Positions 8,535 through 16,163 of a stretch of DNA of 37,943 bases are shown here, piece by piece. The DNA lies in contig SYHW01000005.1 of assembly GCA_005799065.1 (NCBI GenBank), positions 1-37,943 on the forward strand, written 5' to 3'. The DNA comes from Bacteroidota bacterium (lineage in GTDB: Bacteria; Bacteroidota; Bacteroidia; UBA7662). The position numbers were made by a program, and so were the translations under genes. Position 1 is the stretch's first letter. The number at the start of each line of letters is the position of its first letter. The notes under the pieces are model-generated. The model was not told where the DNA came from. It worked only from the letters and a program-made list of their open reading frames with translations, and made no database searches.

Positions 8535-8918
8535 TCAAGAAAGGATAAATGGTGCAACAAGCGTGAATGGGGGTACCTCTACCCTCAGTTTTTCTCCCGA
8601 TGGAAGGTGACCTAGAAAAAAGCCGTGCATGCGACCAAGCGGGTTAACAATCGGGCAGTAAGAACTGTATTCATGTTGGCCACCTGGAAGAATTTCTGGG
8701 TATTCACCCACCAAGCCCTCACCCGATACTTCCCGTCGAATGACAGGGCCATCAGCGATAAACCACTGTCTTCGTGTCATTCGAATGGGCAATTGACCAT
8801 GGTTGATGATGCAAACGTGGTATGCAAAGACATAACCGCGACTATGCGGAGTGGAGTGTTCAGGCTTATACTCGGGTCTAACCCGAACCTCGATAGAGCC
8901 AGTCGTCGACGATACCAT
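8535..8918 (-). CDS. apaG: ApaG-domain protein (DUF525)
   Basis: About 127 residues, the usual size of ApaG, a fibronectin-like beta-sandwich protein. The family signatures are present: RGYVFAYHVCIINHG, the RQWFIADG strand, GEGLVGEYPEILPGG and the C-terminal GFFLGHLPSGEKLRVEVPPF. In enterobacteria apaG mutants are altered in Co2+/Mg2+ handling, and the biochemical role is unsettled. I chose the ATG at 8918 over one at 8939 because a well-formed promoter (8924-8953) lies between them and would start transcription essentially at 8918, giving a leaderless mRNA. It is on the same strand as paaD and 35 bp downstream, but has its own promoter. Confidence 0.9.
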   Translation of the reverse strand: MVSSTTGSIEVRVRPEYKPEHSTPHSRGYVFAYHVCIINHGQLPIRMTRRQWFIADGPVIRREVSGEGLVGEYPEILPGGQHEYSSYCPIVNPLGRMHGFFLGHLPSGEKLRVEVPPFTLVAPFILS

Positions 8919-8923
8919 ACCGA

Positions 8924-8953
8924 CAAATATAGGGCACAATCGGATAGAACAAA
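8924..8953 (-). promoter_or_regulatory. Leaderless promoter of apaG
   Basis: On the minus strand TTTG (8950-8953), an 18-base spacer and TATATTTG (8924-8931) closely match the Bacteroidota -33/-7 consensus. The start of transcription would fall at 8917-8920, on the ATG at 8918. The -33 box directly abuts the paaD stop codon. Confidence 0.65.
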
Positions 8954-9484
8954 TCAGACCGGCTTAAACTGCTCAAAAGCCTGTAAGCAGTCAAAACAAT
9001 AATGCATGGATCGACACAATGTTGGGCCGAATGGTGTTTTGAGGGTGGTATTGGCCGATGCGCAATACGGACATTCTGTATGTTGCAATCGGTCGAGATC
9101 AGGCTCCCCATTGTGCTTTGGGGGCGGAGCCAAGCCGAAATCTCGGATGATTTCACGGCCGCGATCGCTGATGCGGTTGCTGTTCCACGCAACACTAAAA
9201 TCGGTCTCTACTTGAACATGCTGGTAGCCCAGTTGCTCAACCGCTTCGCCAACTTGTTTTTCCATAAGCCGTATAGCTGGGCATCCTGCGAATGTGGGGG
9301 TCATGCGAACGATAACCGACTTTTCAGGTGATAACTCAACACCCGTAATGATGCCTAAGTCGACGACCGACAAAACCGGAATTTCAGGGTCCATAACGCT
9401 TCGAAGGGCTTCCCAAATGGCATCCACTTGGTCTTTGTGCGCGTTCAACGGAACACCCGTGGGTTCATGCGCCGGACTCACCAT
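8954..9484 (-). CDS. paaD: Phenylacetate-CoA epoxygenase maturation protein PaaD
   Basis: 176 residues. The N-terminal MIP18/DUF59 domain is recognised from IWEALRSVMDPEIPVLSVVDLG, MTPTFAGCPAIRLME and the conserved Cys. The C-terminal part has the zinc-type cysteines HTECPYC and CRSMHYCFDC characteristic of PaaD. PaaD is thought to help assemble the Fe-S/diiron centres of the PaaABC(E) epoxidase. The ATG at 9484 overlaps the paaC stop by 7 bp, so translation is coupled. It is the last gene of the paa set; no paaE reductase follows. Confidence 0.95.
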   Translation of the reverse strand: MVSPAHEPTGVPLNAHKDQVDAIWEALRSVMDPEIPVLSVVDLGIITGVELSPEKSVIVRMTPTFAGCPAIRLMEKQVGEAVEQLGYQHVQVETDFSVAWNSNRISDRGREIIRDFGLAPPPKHNGEPDLDRLQHTECPYCASANTTLKTPFGPTLCRSMHYCFDCLQAFEQFKPV

Positions 9485-10275
9485 TCTGCTTGGGGGTCGA
9501 GGCGAAATACTTCGGTCATTTCATTGAGCAGTGGTTGGAGGTACTCGGTATGGTAGCCATTTCGACCACCATAAACGGGTTCTATGCGATCTGGATCGGG
9601 GATGTGTAATCCCGAACCATCCAAAACAGCATTCAACGCTTCCAGCCAGCGCTCCCTCCATTTCGATTCAATAGGAGCTATTTGGGCATCATCTAAAATT
9701 TGTTCACCCAATCGTGGTTCGAACATACCTAAGGCCAGCCCAAATTGTCGATTAATCGCTGTTTGCATGCGTGCCCTTGCCGTTTCATCGTTGCTGTTGC
9801 CCAATTGGTTGACCATGGTTTTGGCGTGGAACATATGATACTTCACTTCTCCCCTGATTTTGGTGGCCAATTGCGCTAGGGGCTTAAACGAAGAGAGCGA
9901 TAAAGTTTCCATGCGCAAGCCAGCTGCCAGGTCAAAAAACAGGTGTCGTGTCAGGCTGAAGTCGTAGTCGCCAATGGGCCACTCCACCAGTTGACAACAG
10001 CTGAATTCAGTTTCCTGTCGGGTGAAGGCGTGAATATCGGGATCAGGGGCGCCTAGGTGTTCATGGAGCAGGGTATAAAAACCCAATGCGTGACCCATCT
10101 GGTCTTGAGCAATCGACGAGAATGCGATGTCTTCCTCCAAAATGGGCCCGAGTCCGGTCCATTCCGAATGGCGGTGGCCCAAAATCAGGTGATCATCGGC
10201 CAATGCGGTTAATAAATGGCGAAGCGGCTCCCGGTGTAGATCCGCGATGGGTACGCTTTTATGGGGTATGTTCAT
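9478..10275 (-). CDS. paaC: Phenylacetyl-CoA epoxidase subunit PaaC
   Basis: 265 residues. It is the structural, ferritin-like partner of PaaA in the ring 1,2-epoxidase that attacks phenylacetyl-CoA. Recognisable stretches are LADDHLILGHRHSEWTG, LEEDIAFSSIAQDQMGHA, FDLAAGLRMETLS, GEVKYHMFHAKTMV and the end GRNGYHTEYLQPLL. It overlaps paaB by 17 bp and paaD by 7 bp, so the three are translationally linked. PaaC lacks a catalytic diiron site in the known enzyme and stabilises PaaA. Confidence 0.96.
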   Translation of the reverse strand: MNIPHKSVPIADLHREPLRHLLTALADDHLILGHRHSEWTGLGPILEEDIAFSSIAQDQMGHALGFYTLLHEHLGAPDPDIHAFTRQETEFSCCQLVEWPIGDYDFSLTRHLFFDLAAGLRMETLSLSSFKPLAQLATKIRGEVKYHMFHAKTMVNQLGNSNDETARARMQTAINRQFGLALGMFEPRLGEQILDDAQIAPIESKWRERWLEALNAVLDGSGLHIPDPDRIEPVYGGRNGYHTEYLQPLLNEMTEVFRLDPQAEW

Positions 10276-10657
10276 GGCTCATTTTTTCGCGGTACGCGTC
10301 GATCTTATCATTCACTTTGTATCCGCCTGGGTCGCGGTACGATTTTTCGGGGGTAGTGGCAAACATATCCTGATCAGCATAGTCGAGGGCCATCACATGG
10401 CGGGTATCCACCACCCAAAGGTTGGCGGTTTCACCCCGCCTCCCGAATTGCTCCTTGGCATAAGCCATCGCTAATTCTGCACCGGGGGCGTGCACGATGC
10501 CCACCGCCGTGTGGCGGTCGCCTCGTTTTTTCTGGTGAAACACCTGATAAGTGCCCCAGTGGTCGTGGGGGGGTAGGGTGTCGGGCGATCCGGGTTCATG
10601 GGTGTGCAAACCAAGGCGGTTAATTCGTGGATCGAGGGATTGGATTTCTACAGACAT
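10259..10657 (-). CDS. paaB: Phenylacetyl-CoA epoxidase subunit PaaB
   Basis: 132 residues, slightly longer than the ~95-residue E. coli protein because of an N-terminal extension (residues 1-30) rich in His and Pro. The family core is clear: WGTYQVFHQKKRGDRHTAVG, APGAELAMAYAKEQFGRRGE, LWVVDTRHVM and the C-terminal YKVNDKI. PaaB is a small subunit needed to assemble or bridge the PaaAC oxygenase complex. Its ATG at 10657 follows a 96-bp array of tandem repeats that fills the whole gap after paaA. Confidence 0.95.
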   Translation of the reverse strand: MSVEIQSLDPRINRLGLHTHEPGSPDTLPPHDHWGTYQVFHQKKRGDRHTAVGIVHAPGAELAMAYAKEQFGRRGETANLWVVDTRHVMALDYADQDMFATTPEKSYRDPGGYKVNDKIDAYREKMSHEHTP

Positions 10658-10665
10658 AGATGCTT

Positions 10666-10761
10666 GTTTTAGGCCAGAGGATTCGCTTTGGCCAGAGGGA
10701 TCATATTAGACCAAAGGATTCCATCAAGACCATGGGGGACAATTTAAGCCAGAGGAGTCAC
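10666..10761. repeat. Five degenerate ~19-bp tandem units between paaA and paaB
   Basis: Read on the gene strand, five units of 18-20 bp share a core like CCTCTGGCCTAA. The first (10742-10761) is the end of paaA itself, covering its last codons and stop. The others fill the gap up to 8 bp before the paaB ATG. Confidence 0.8.
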
Positions 10762-11730
10762 GTAGCGGGCATCGGCTTGTTGAAGGGCTTTTCTGACCCA
10801 GGCGCCGTTCACTTCAGCTGCTTTGCGCACGGCCAGGCGCTCGGCATTGCAGGGGCCATTGCCACGGATAACGGCGAAAAACTCTGCCCAATCGGGGTCG
10901 CCAAACAGCCATTTGCCGCTGTCCGGATCCTTGCGGAGTTCAGCATCCGGCAGTGATAATCCCAATTCCTGAATTTTCGGGACGTAGAGCGACAAAAACT
11001 GCTGCCTCATATCGTCGTTTGTGGCCATTTTCACCTTCCATTTCATGAGGGTAAGGGTGTGCTCACTCATTTCGTCGGATGGACCAAAAAAATGCATGAT
11101 GGGTTTCCACCAGCGGTTTAGCGCATCTTGAAGCATGCTGCGCTGAAGGGGTGTGCCCGTGGCCAAGTACACAAATACACTGTGGCCCTGTTTCAGGTGA
11201 AAACTCTCTTCGTAGCAGATCCGTTCCAGCGCGCGGCAATAAGGCCCATAAGAGCCTTTGCTGTTGGCTACCTGATTCACAATGGCAGCAGCGTCGATCA
11301 GAAAACCGATTACAGCCACATCGGCCCAGGTTTTGGCTGGGTAGTTAAAGACATTCGAATATTTCGATTTCCCATTGATCAGGTCATTGATCATGGCTTC
11401 ACGCGATTTGCCCAAAGTCTCGGCGGCACTATACAACAACTGGGCATGCCCCACCTCATCTTGCACCTTCGCCATGAGGGCTAACTTGCGACGAAAACCA
11501 GGGGCCCGCGTAATCCAGGTTCCCTCCGGAAGCGCTCCGATGATGTCCGAGTGGGCGTGTTGCTCGATCATGCGGATGAGCTGTCGGCGGTATTCGGTGG
11601 GCATCCAATCGCGGGGTTCCACTTTTTCGCCTCGGGCTACACGCTCTTCGAAGGCCGCGAGCATCTCGGGGTCATCATTCACTACGGCTTTTCGGGCCTC
11701 TTCTTTAGGGATATATCCTCCTCCGTACAT
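10744..11730 (-). CDS. paaA: Phenylacetyl-CoA epoxidase catalytic subunit PaaA
   Basis: 328 residues, about the length of characterised PaaA. This ferritin-like diiron oxygenase epoxidises the ring of phenylacetyl-CoA. The iron ligands expected for the family are visible: Glu in [10 protein letters not shown] (about residue 56), E92-x-x-H95 in [10 protein letters not shown] and E175-x-x-H178 in [11 protein letters not shown]. The end [20 protein letters not shown] is typical. It is the first structural gene of the paaABCD set, 74 bp after the TetR gene with no TAnnTTTG box in between, so it is probably read from the tetR promoter. Confidence 0.97.
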   Translation of the reverse strand: MYGGGYIPKEEARKAVVNDDPEMLAAFEERVARGEKVEPRDWMPTEYRRQLIRMIEQHAHSDIIGALPEGTWITRAPGFRRKLALMAKVQDEVGHAQLLYSAAETLGKSREAMINDLINGKSKYSNVFNYPAKTWADVAVIGFLIDAAAIVNQVANSKGSYGPYCRALERICYEESFHLKQGHSVFVYLATGTPLQRSMLQDALNRWWKPIMHFFGPSDEMSEHTLTLMKWKVKMATNDDMRQQFLSLYVPKIQELGLSLPDAELRKDPDSGKWLFGDPDWAEFFAVIRGNGPCNAERLAVRKAAEVNGAWVRKALQQADARYVTPLA

Positions 11731-11747
11731 AATATTTGGGTTTAAAG

Positions 11748-11818
11748 GTTAGCTGTTTTGATGTTTGATGGAATGGTGGATGAGTATTTGTGGTTGAAAA
11801 TAGATTAGCTGTTCTGAT
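11748..11818. repeat. Duplicated tetR 3' end in the tetR-paaA gap
   Basis: TTAGCTGTTCTGAT, which contains the tetR stop codon (about 11804-11817), reappears with one change as TTAGCTGTTTTGAT at about 11748-11761, 56 bp away. The spacing equals about three 19-bp units, so this may be a decayed array. Confidence 0.55.
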
Positions 11819-12482
11819 TGGCCGATTCGATGGATCTGCTGCCGCTCCATTCTTCAGAGCCCATAACAAGGCCGAGCTCGTCTTCTCGGGTGGCCATAAA
11901 GCCAAAGAGCAACTGATCACTGAGTTGACGGGCAATTTCGTTGATGCTCAGCGGTCCATCCGGACGGTACCACTCATGAAGGGCATTCAAGGTCGACAAC
12001 AAGCCAACAGCAGCGAATTTCTCGTTGATGGGTCGAAATAGGCCTGCATGTATTCCCTTTTGCAAAATCTCGATGAAATAATCGCGGTATTGGTGGCGTA
12101 GGTTGATGAAATGACCCAAATGGGGTTCCGTTAAATGCTTCCACTCCTGGGCAAAAACCATCGACGCATCAACGTCGCTCGTCACCACCCGAACGTGTCG
12201 GTCAACCGCCATACGAAGGTGCATGGGTGCCGGAAGATCCATTCTCATGAGGGGTTCGAGTTGCACAAAAAACTCAGTAGCGCGTTCAAAAAGGATGTTT
12301 TGGAGCACTTCTTCTTTGGAGGAGTAATGGTTGTAGATCGATGAGGCCTCCAAGCCACAAGCGGCTGCCAAGTCGCGCATGGAGGTTGCAGAATAACCTT
12401 TGGCGCGAAACAACCGAATGGCGGCGCGAAATATCTTCTCTTTGCTTCCTCGAACTCGAATGGGTGCGGATCTGAGCCTCAT
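11805..12482 (-). CDS. TetR-family transcriptional regulator of the paa operon
   Basis: About 225 residues from the ATG at 12482 (MRLRSAPIRVRGSKEKIF). The N-terminal helix-turn-helix is typical: KIFRAAIRLFRAKGYSATSM, RDLAAACGLEASSIYNHYSSKEEVL. The C-terminal half is the ligand-binding domain. An in-frame start at 12545 is upstream of the -7 box and is rejected. It is the first gene of the paa unit, and a palindrome (12497-12510) covers its own transcription start, so it probably represses itself and the paa genes until an aryl- or acyl-CoA ligand binds. Such TetR proteins with paa genes (PaaR type) respond to phenylacetyl-CoA in other bacteria; here this is inferred from position. Confidence 0.88.
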   Translation of the reverse strand: MRLRSAPIRVRGSKEKIFRAAIRLFRAKGYSATSMRDLAAACGLEASSIYNHYSSKEEVLQNILFERATEFFVQLEPLMRMDLPAPMHLRMAVDRHVRVVTSDVDASMVFAQEWKHLTEPHLGHFINLRHQYRDYFIEILQKGIHAGLFRPINEKFAAVGLLSTLNALHEWYRPDGPLSINEIARQLSDQLLFGFMATREDELGLVMGSEEWSGSRSIESANQNS

Positions 12483-12496
12483 GATCAATACATATA

Positions 12497-12510
12497 CGAA
12501 CAAACGTTCG
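12497..12510. promoter_or_regulatory. Palindromic TetR-type operator
   Basis: CGAACAAACGTTCG has 5-bp inverted arms (CGAAC/GTTCG). It lies directly downstream of the tetR -7 box, over the predicted transcription start, an ideal place for autorepression. Confidence 0.6.
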
Positions 12511-12518
12511 CAAAAGTA
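12511..12518 (-). promoter_or_regulatory. -7 box of the tetR-paaABCD operon
   Basis: TACTTTTG on the minus strand matches TAnnTTTG and gives a leader of about 22 bases before the ATG at 12482. No other such box is seen before paaA. Confidence 0.6.
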
Positions 12519-12571
12519 GGAATAAATAGATTCCCTTTCACCCATTGTATCATGTTTTCTCTATTTTCTAT

Positions 12572-12583
12572 GAACAGTTGTTC
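12572..12583. promoter_or_regulatory. Second GAAC/GTTC palindrome
   Basis: GAACAGTTGTTC has arms GAACA/TGTTC related to the operator at 12497-12510. It lies about 20 bp upstream of the -7 box of the divergent DUF1801 gene, so the TetR protein may also control that gene. Confidence 0.35.
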
Positions 12584-12602
12584 GTTTTTAAGTCTTTTAT
12601 CG

Positions 12603-12610
12603 TACTTTTG
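12603..12610 (+). promoter_or_regulatory. -7 box, leaderless promoter of the DUF1801/YdeI-like gene
   Basis: TACTTTTG matches TAnnTTTG and ends 4 bases before the ATG at 12615, so the transcript would be leaderless. It excludes the upstream ATG at 12552. Confidence 0.55.
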
Positions 12611-12614
12611 GCGA

Positions 12615-13238
12615 ATGACCCGCAACTTTGATGATTTTTTTTCATTCGGATGTGGCCGTTGTGCCCTCGGCGGCACGCCTGATTGTAAGGTTCACCGGTG
12701 GTCGGCCATGCTGCGGCAGTTCCGGAATATGGCGCTTCAAGCCGGCCTTACCGAACAATGCAAATGGGGCGTTCCTTGTTATACATTCGCCGAACGAAAT
12801 GTGGTACTCTTATTCGTTTTCAAGGAAAGTTGTGGACTATCATTTTTCCGTGGCGATGAGCTCCAGGACCCCAAGAATCGGCTGGAGGCATCGGGCCCGA
12901 ATGCGCGCACGGGTCGTTTGTTTCGGGTCACGGAGCCCCAACAGATGATTCAACACGAAAACGACATACGCCAGTGGTTGGCAGAATCCATCGCATTAGA
13001 GGAGCAAGGAAGGCCAGTTCGGCCTGTGCGGGCCGATGCAGATTTGCCCGAAGTAGCGGGCTGGCATGAATATCTACTGAGTCGTCCTGAGCTGGCGGCA
13101 GCTTTTGCAGCGCTTACCCCCGGGCGCAAGCGGGGCTACCTCCTTCATTTTGCCTCGGCCAAGCAGGAGTCGACGCGCATCAAGCGCATGGAAAAATGTA
13201 CGCCCCAAATTTTGGCCTTAAAGGGCATTCACGATTGA
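12615..13238 (+). CDS. YdeI-like DUF1801/OmdA-domain protein
   Basis: About 207 residues from the ATG at 12615. The N-terminal half is a DUF1801-like (YdhG/YjbR-type) domain: WSAMLRQFRNMALQAGLTEQ, KWGVPCYTFAERNVVLLFVF, SCGLSFFRGDEL, DIRQWLAESIALEEQG. The C-terminal part is a bacteriocin-protection (OmdA/YdeI) motif: AAFAALTPGRKRGYLLHFAS, AKQESTRIKRMEKC. YdeI proteins have been linked to stress and antimicrobial peptide resistance in some bacteria, but the biochemistry is unknown. It is divergent from tetR and shares its regulatory region. The sequence CGRCALGG near the N-terminus is not a family feature I recognise. Confidence 0.82.
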   Translation: MTRNFDDFFSFGCGRCALGGTPDCKVHRWSAMLRQFRNMALQAGLTEQCKWGVPCYTFAERNVVLLFVFKESCGLSFFRGDELQDPKNRLEASGPNARTGRLFRVTEPQQMIQHENDIRQWLAESIALEEQGRPVRPVRADADLPEVAGWHEYLLSRPELAAAFAALTPGRKRGYLLHFASAKQESTRIKRMEKCTPQILALKGIHD

Positions 13239-13295
13239 TGGGAAATGATTCAATTTAGGAACGTACTATTGCAGTTCGATAAGCGTTGCCCCCAC

Positions 13296-14726
13296 ATGAG
13301 ATTATTTTCGTTGGCCTTTGCCCAGATTTCCCCCAAAAACGCCGCTTTCTATCTATTCGGAGTCGCAATAATCATTGTTTTTTTAGGTGTTGGGGGATGC
13401 AGACCCGAACGGTTCGTGGCCAATGCGGATTTAGAATTGCGTTGCGAAACAGACACTGTTTTGTATGATACCTTGCTGGTAGGGGCCGGCAGCATCACCA
13501 AGCGGTTCAAGATCTACAACGATGAGGGCCGCAACATTTTGATTGATGAAGTGTATTTGGCCGGACGAAAACAATCGGGCGGTTCGGCCTACAGGATCAA
13601 CATTAATGGTAATCCGGCCAATGCCCTCACCGAAGTTGAACTCCGGGCGCGCGATAGCCTGTACATTTTTGTGGAGGTTACCATCGATCCTAACCAACAG
13701 AACACGCCCTTTCTCGTCACCGATTCTGTGGTCTTTCGGTCGGGTAACCGCACAAAGGCGGTCCAATTGGTAGCCTACGGTCAAAATGCCGTGTTTTTTA
13801 ATGAGGAGGTTTTAGATTGTAATATGGTTTGGGACAACACCCTGCCGATTGTCGTCTACAACTCAGTATTGGTTGATAGTGGATGCACCCTCACCATACG
13901 CGAAGGCACGCGGGTTTATTTCAACAAAAATTCATCCCTCTTCGTATTGGGTACCCTACGCATCGAAGGAACACCAGCGCATCCTGTGCGCATGAGGGGC
14001 GATCGCCTCGATCCTTTATACCGCGATCTGGCGGGTGGGTGGAACGGTATTCACTTGCTCAGAGGGAGCGTAGGTCACCGAATCGAGAACCTCGACTTAC
14101 GCAACGGAACCATAGGAATTCGGGTCGACTCATTGCCGGCAGATGCCGACTCGGTCAACGTGATTATCAACAAAACACGCATACACAACTGTGCGGTTGT
14201 GGGTCTCTTGGCCTATACAGCACGTATCGACGCATACAATATGTTGGTCAGTAATTGTGGCTTGTACAATTTTCTGGGTGATTATGGAGGCCGCTATCGT
14301 TTTCGCCATTGCACTTTTGTGCACCTGAATTCGGGTTTTCAACGCGGATACCCTGTTTTTGGCTTATCGAATCGCGACTACAACAATAGCCCGAGTCCCA
14401 CCCACCTCGAGCTGGAAAACAGCTTGGTCTGGGGTGGTCGTTCCAATGAGCTCGTGCTCGACAGTTCAGGAAGCGGGCCGATCTCAACATCGCTCAGTTA
14501 TAGCATCATTCAGTCCGAAACCCAACGACCGGGGGTTCAATTGCTCTACACCAATCCTAAATTCAAGAACCCATCCGACAACGATTTCAGCATCGACACG
14601 CTGTCGCCCGCTTTTCAGCGCGGGATCGATCTGAGGGGATTGTATGGAGGCCGGCTCCAAACGGACCTCACAGACCGTCCGAGGGCACAAACCCCTACCC
14701 TAGGCGCTTTGGAGCGTATCGAATAA
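13296..14726 (+). CDS. Right-handed beta-helix lipoprotein
   Basis: About 476 residues. A long hydrophobic stretch (YLFGVAIIIVFLGVGGC) ends in a Cys that fits a lipobox, so the protein is probably anchored in the envelope. A beta-sandwich-like part (residues ~35-160) resembles an Ig/DUF1573-like domain (KRFKIYNDEGRNILIDEVYL). It is followed by parallel beta-helix repeats (TLTIREGTRVYFNKN, LFVLGTLRIEGTPAHPVRM, IENLDLRNGTIGIRV, YRFRHCTFVHLNSG, HLELENSLVWGG). I chose the ATG at 13296; 13245 would only lengthen the N-terminus before the signal. No pectinase active site is visible. Function unknown, probably surface or periplasmic binding. Confidence 0.78.
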   Translation: MRLFSLAFAQISPKNAAFYLFGVAIIIVFLGVGGCRPERFVANADLELRCETDTVLYDTLLVGAGSITKRFKIYNDEGRNILIDEVYLAGRKQSGGSAYRININGNPANALTEVELRARDSLYIFVEVTIDPNQQNTPFLVTDSVVFRSGNRTKAVQLVAYGQNAVFFNEEVLDCNMVWDNTLPIVVYNSVLVDSGCTLTIREGTRVYFNKNSSLFVLGTLRIEGTPAHPVRMRGDRLDPLYRDLAGGWNGIHLLRGSVGHRIENLDLRNGTIGIRVDSLPADADSVNVIINKTRIHNCAVVGLLAYTARIDAYNMLVSNCGLYNFLGDYGGRYRFRHCTFVHLNSGFQRGYPVFGLSNRDYNNSPSPTHLELENSLVWGGRSNELVLDSSGSGPISTSLSYSIIQSETQRPGVQLLYTNPKFKNPSDNDFSIDTLSPAFQRGIDLRGLYGGRLQTDLTDRPRAQTPTLGALERIE

Positions 14727-14748
14727 GTCAAGTGGGCTGCATTTTTCG

Positions 14749-14756
14749 TAAATTTG
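14749..14756 (+). promoter_or_regulatory. -7 box of the UspA gene
   Basis: TAAATTTG matches TAnnTTTG and predicts a leader of about 16 bases before the ATG at 14779. Confidence 0.5.
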
Positions 14757-14778
14757 CACTTCTTTAAACGGCATCTCT

Positions 14779-15642
14779 ATGAACCACACCGACGAACATT
14801 TGATCTTAGTGCCCTTTCAATTCTCCGCTCCTTCGGAATGTGCGTTACAACACGCTGTGGCAGTGGCAAAAGCCGCTCAGGATCGGATTCTATTGCTTCA
14901 TGTGGTAAACAGCGAGACAAAAGACCTGATGAAGCGCGAGCAGTTGACCTTGAAAAATTTGTATGATAAGCTTCGGCGATTGGCCGATTCCATCAGCAGT
15001 CAACACGGGGTGGCCGCAGATTTTGAAATGGAAGAGGGCAGTATTTTCACAACCATTCCTGAGTATGCGGAGAAATCGAAAGCGCGGCTCATCATCATGG
15101 GAACCCATGGCATTCATGGACTGCAACACATCATCGGCCCGAATGCCTTAAAAGTTTCGGAATTGAGCAGTGTGCCCGATATCATCGTGCAACAACGTCC
15201 GATGAAGGCTCATGGTTACAAGACGATCGTTGTGCCCATCGATTCAACCCGCGAGAGCAAGCAAAAGATCAGCCAGACAGCTGCCATGGCCTCTTTGTTT
15301 CAGGGAGCGGTGCATTTATTCGCGGCCACAGAATCCGACGAATTTTTATCCGCTTCCGTTCAGAGAAATGTGCAGTTTGCTCAAAAAATGCTCGACGATC
15401 ACGGGATAAAAACGGCTTTGGTGCATGAACAGGCGGGGGGTAAGGCCTTCGACAAGCAAATTTTGGATTATGCGGCTCAGGTTGATGCGGATCTTATTGT
15501 AATCATGACGGGTGATGACCGCGGTTTACTCGATCGATTCACCGGCAGCGAGGAGGAACATATTGTTTACAATGCCCACCAGATTCCCGTGCTGTGCATT
15601 GAACCAAAAGACGCCCAATACGGAAGTGTCTTTACCATGTAA
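14779..15642 (+). CDS. Double-domain universal stress protein
   Basis: 287 residues made of two UspA domains. The first (residues 1-140) has the opening strand LILVPFQFSAPSECALQHAV and the nucleotide-binding tail IIMGTHGIHGLQHIIGPNAL, close to the G-2x-G-9x-G(S/T) ATP motif. The second (150-280) has TIVVPIDSTRESKQK and VIMTGDDRGLLDRFTGSEE, where that motif is degraded. Cytosolic Usp proteins help survival under stress; the trigger here is unknown. It has its own promoter and is followed 50 bp later by a HAD gene. Confidence 0.92.
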   Translation: MNHTDEHLILVPFQFSAPSECALQHAVAVAKAAQDRILLLHVVNSETKDLMKREQLTLKNLYDKLRRLADSISSQHGVAADFEMEEGSIFTTIPEYAEKSKARLIIMGTHGIHGLQHIIGPNALKVSELSSVPDIIVQQRPMKAHGYKTIVVPIDSTRESKQKISQTAAMASLFQGAVHLFAATESDEFLSASVQRNVQFAQKMLDDHGIKTALVHEQAGGKAFDKQILDYAAQVDADLIVIMTGDDRGLLDRFTGSEEEHIVYNAHQIPVLCIEPKDAQYGSVFTM

Positions 15643-15692
15643 GGCACGCTTCGTCATTCAAATTATCTGCACGATTAACGGCTATAGGGAAT

Positions 15693-16163
15693 ATGATTCA
15701 CGAAAACGGACAAGTCATTGCGGTCGACTTCGACGGAACGGTTGTAGAACATGCCTATCCGGCTATTGGTGAGGAAATGCTCTTCGCTTTTGATACCCTG
15801 AAGCGCCTACAGTCCAAAGGCCATAAGTTAATTCTGTGGACCATCAGAGAGGGTAAAGCACTAGAAGATGCCGTTGAATATTGTCGTTCCAATGGGGTGG
15901 AATTCTACGCTGTCAATAAGAACTATCCGGAAGAGGTATTTGAGGCGGGTGTAACATCCCGAAAAGTCAACGCCGACTTGTTCATCGATGACCGTAACGT
16001 TGGGGGTTTCAGGGGCTGGGGTGAAATTTACATGATGCTGCACCCTGAAGATGGCGAATACCGTCACCAATTGATCGATCGTGAGGCGCACTACAACCAA
16101 AAAGGGAAGAAGCCCAACAAAGGAGGCGGAGGTGGTATTTTTTCACGTTGGAGGAAGGGGTGA
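15693..16163 (+). CDS. HAD-like hydrolase, BT0820 type
   Basis: 156 residues. The HAD nucleophile motif I is VIAVDFDGTVVEHAYP (Asp and the +2 Asp acid/base). Motif II is KLILWTIREG (Thr), and motif III/IV is the Lys of SRKVNADLFIDDRNVGG with the metal Asp pair. The size and C-terminal ending (GFRGWGEIYMML) match small cap-less HAD phosphatases of Bacteroidota. The substrate is unknown. The tail is Lys/Gly rich (KKPNKGGGGGIFSRWRKG). The stop TGA overlaps the GTG start of the methionine aminopeptidase gene. Confidence 0.85.
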   Translation: MIHENGQVIAVDFDGTVVEHAYPAIGEEMLFAFDTLKRLQSKGHKLILWTIREGKALEDAVEYCRSNGVEFYAVNKNYPEEVFEAGVTSRKVNADLFIDDRNVGGFRGWGEIYMMLHPEDGEYRHQLIDREAHYNQKGKKPNKGGGGGIFSRWRKG

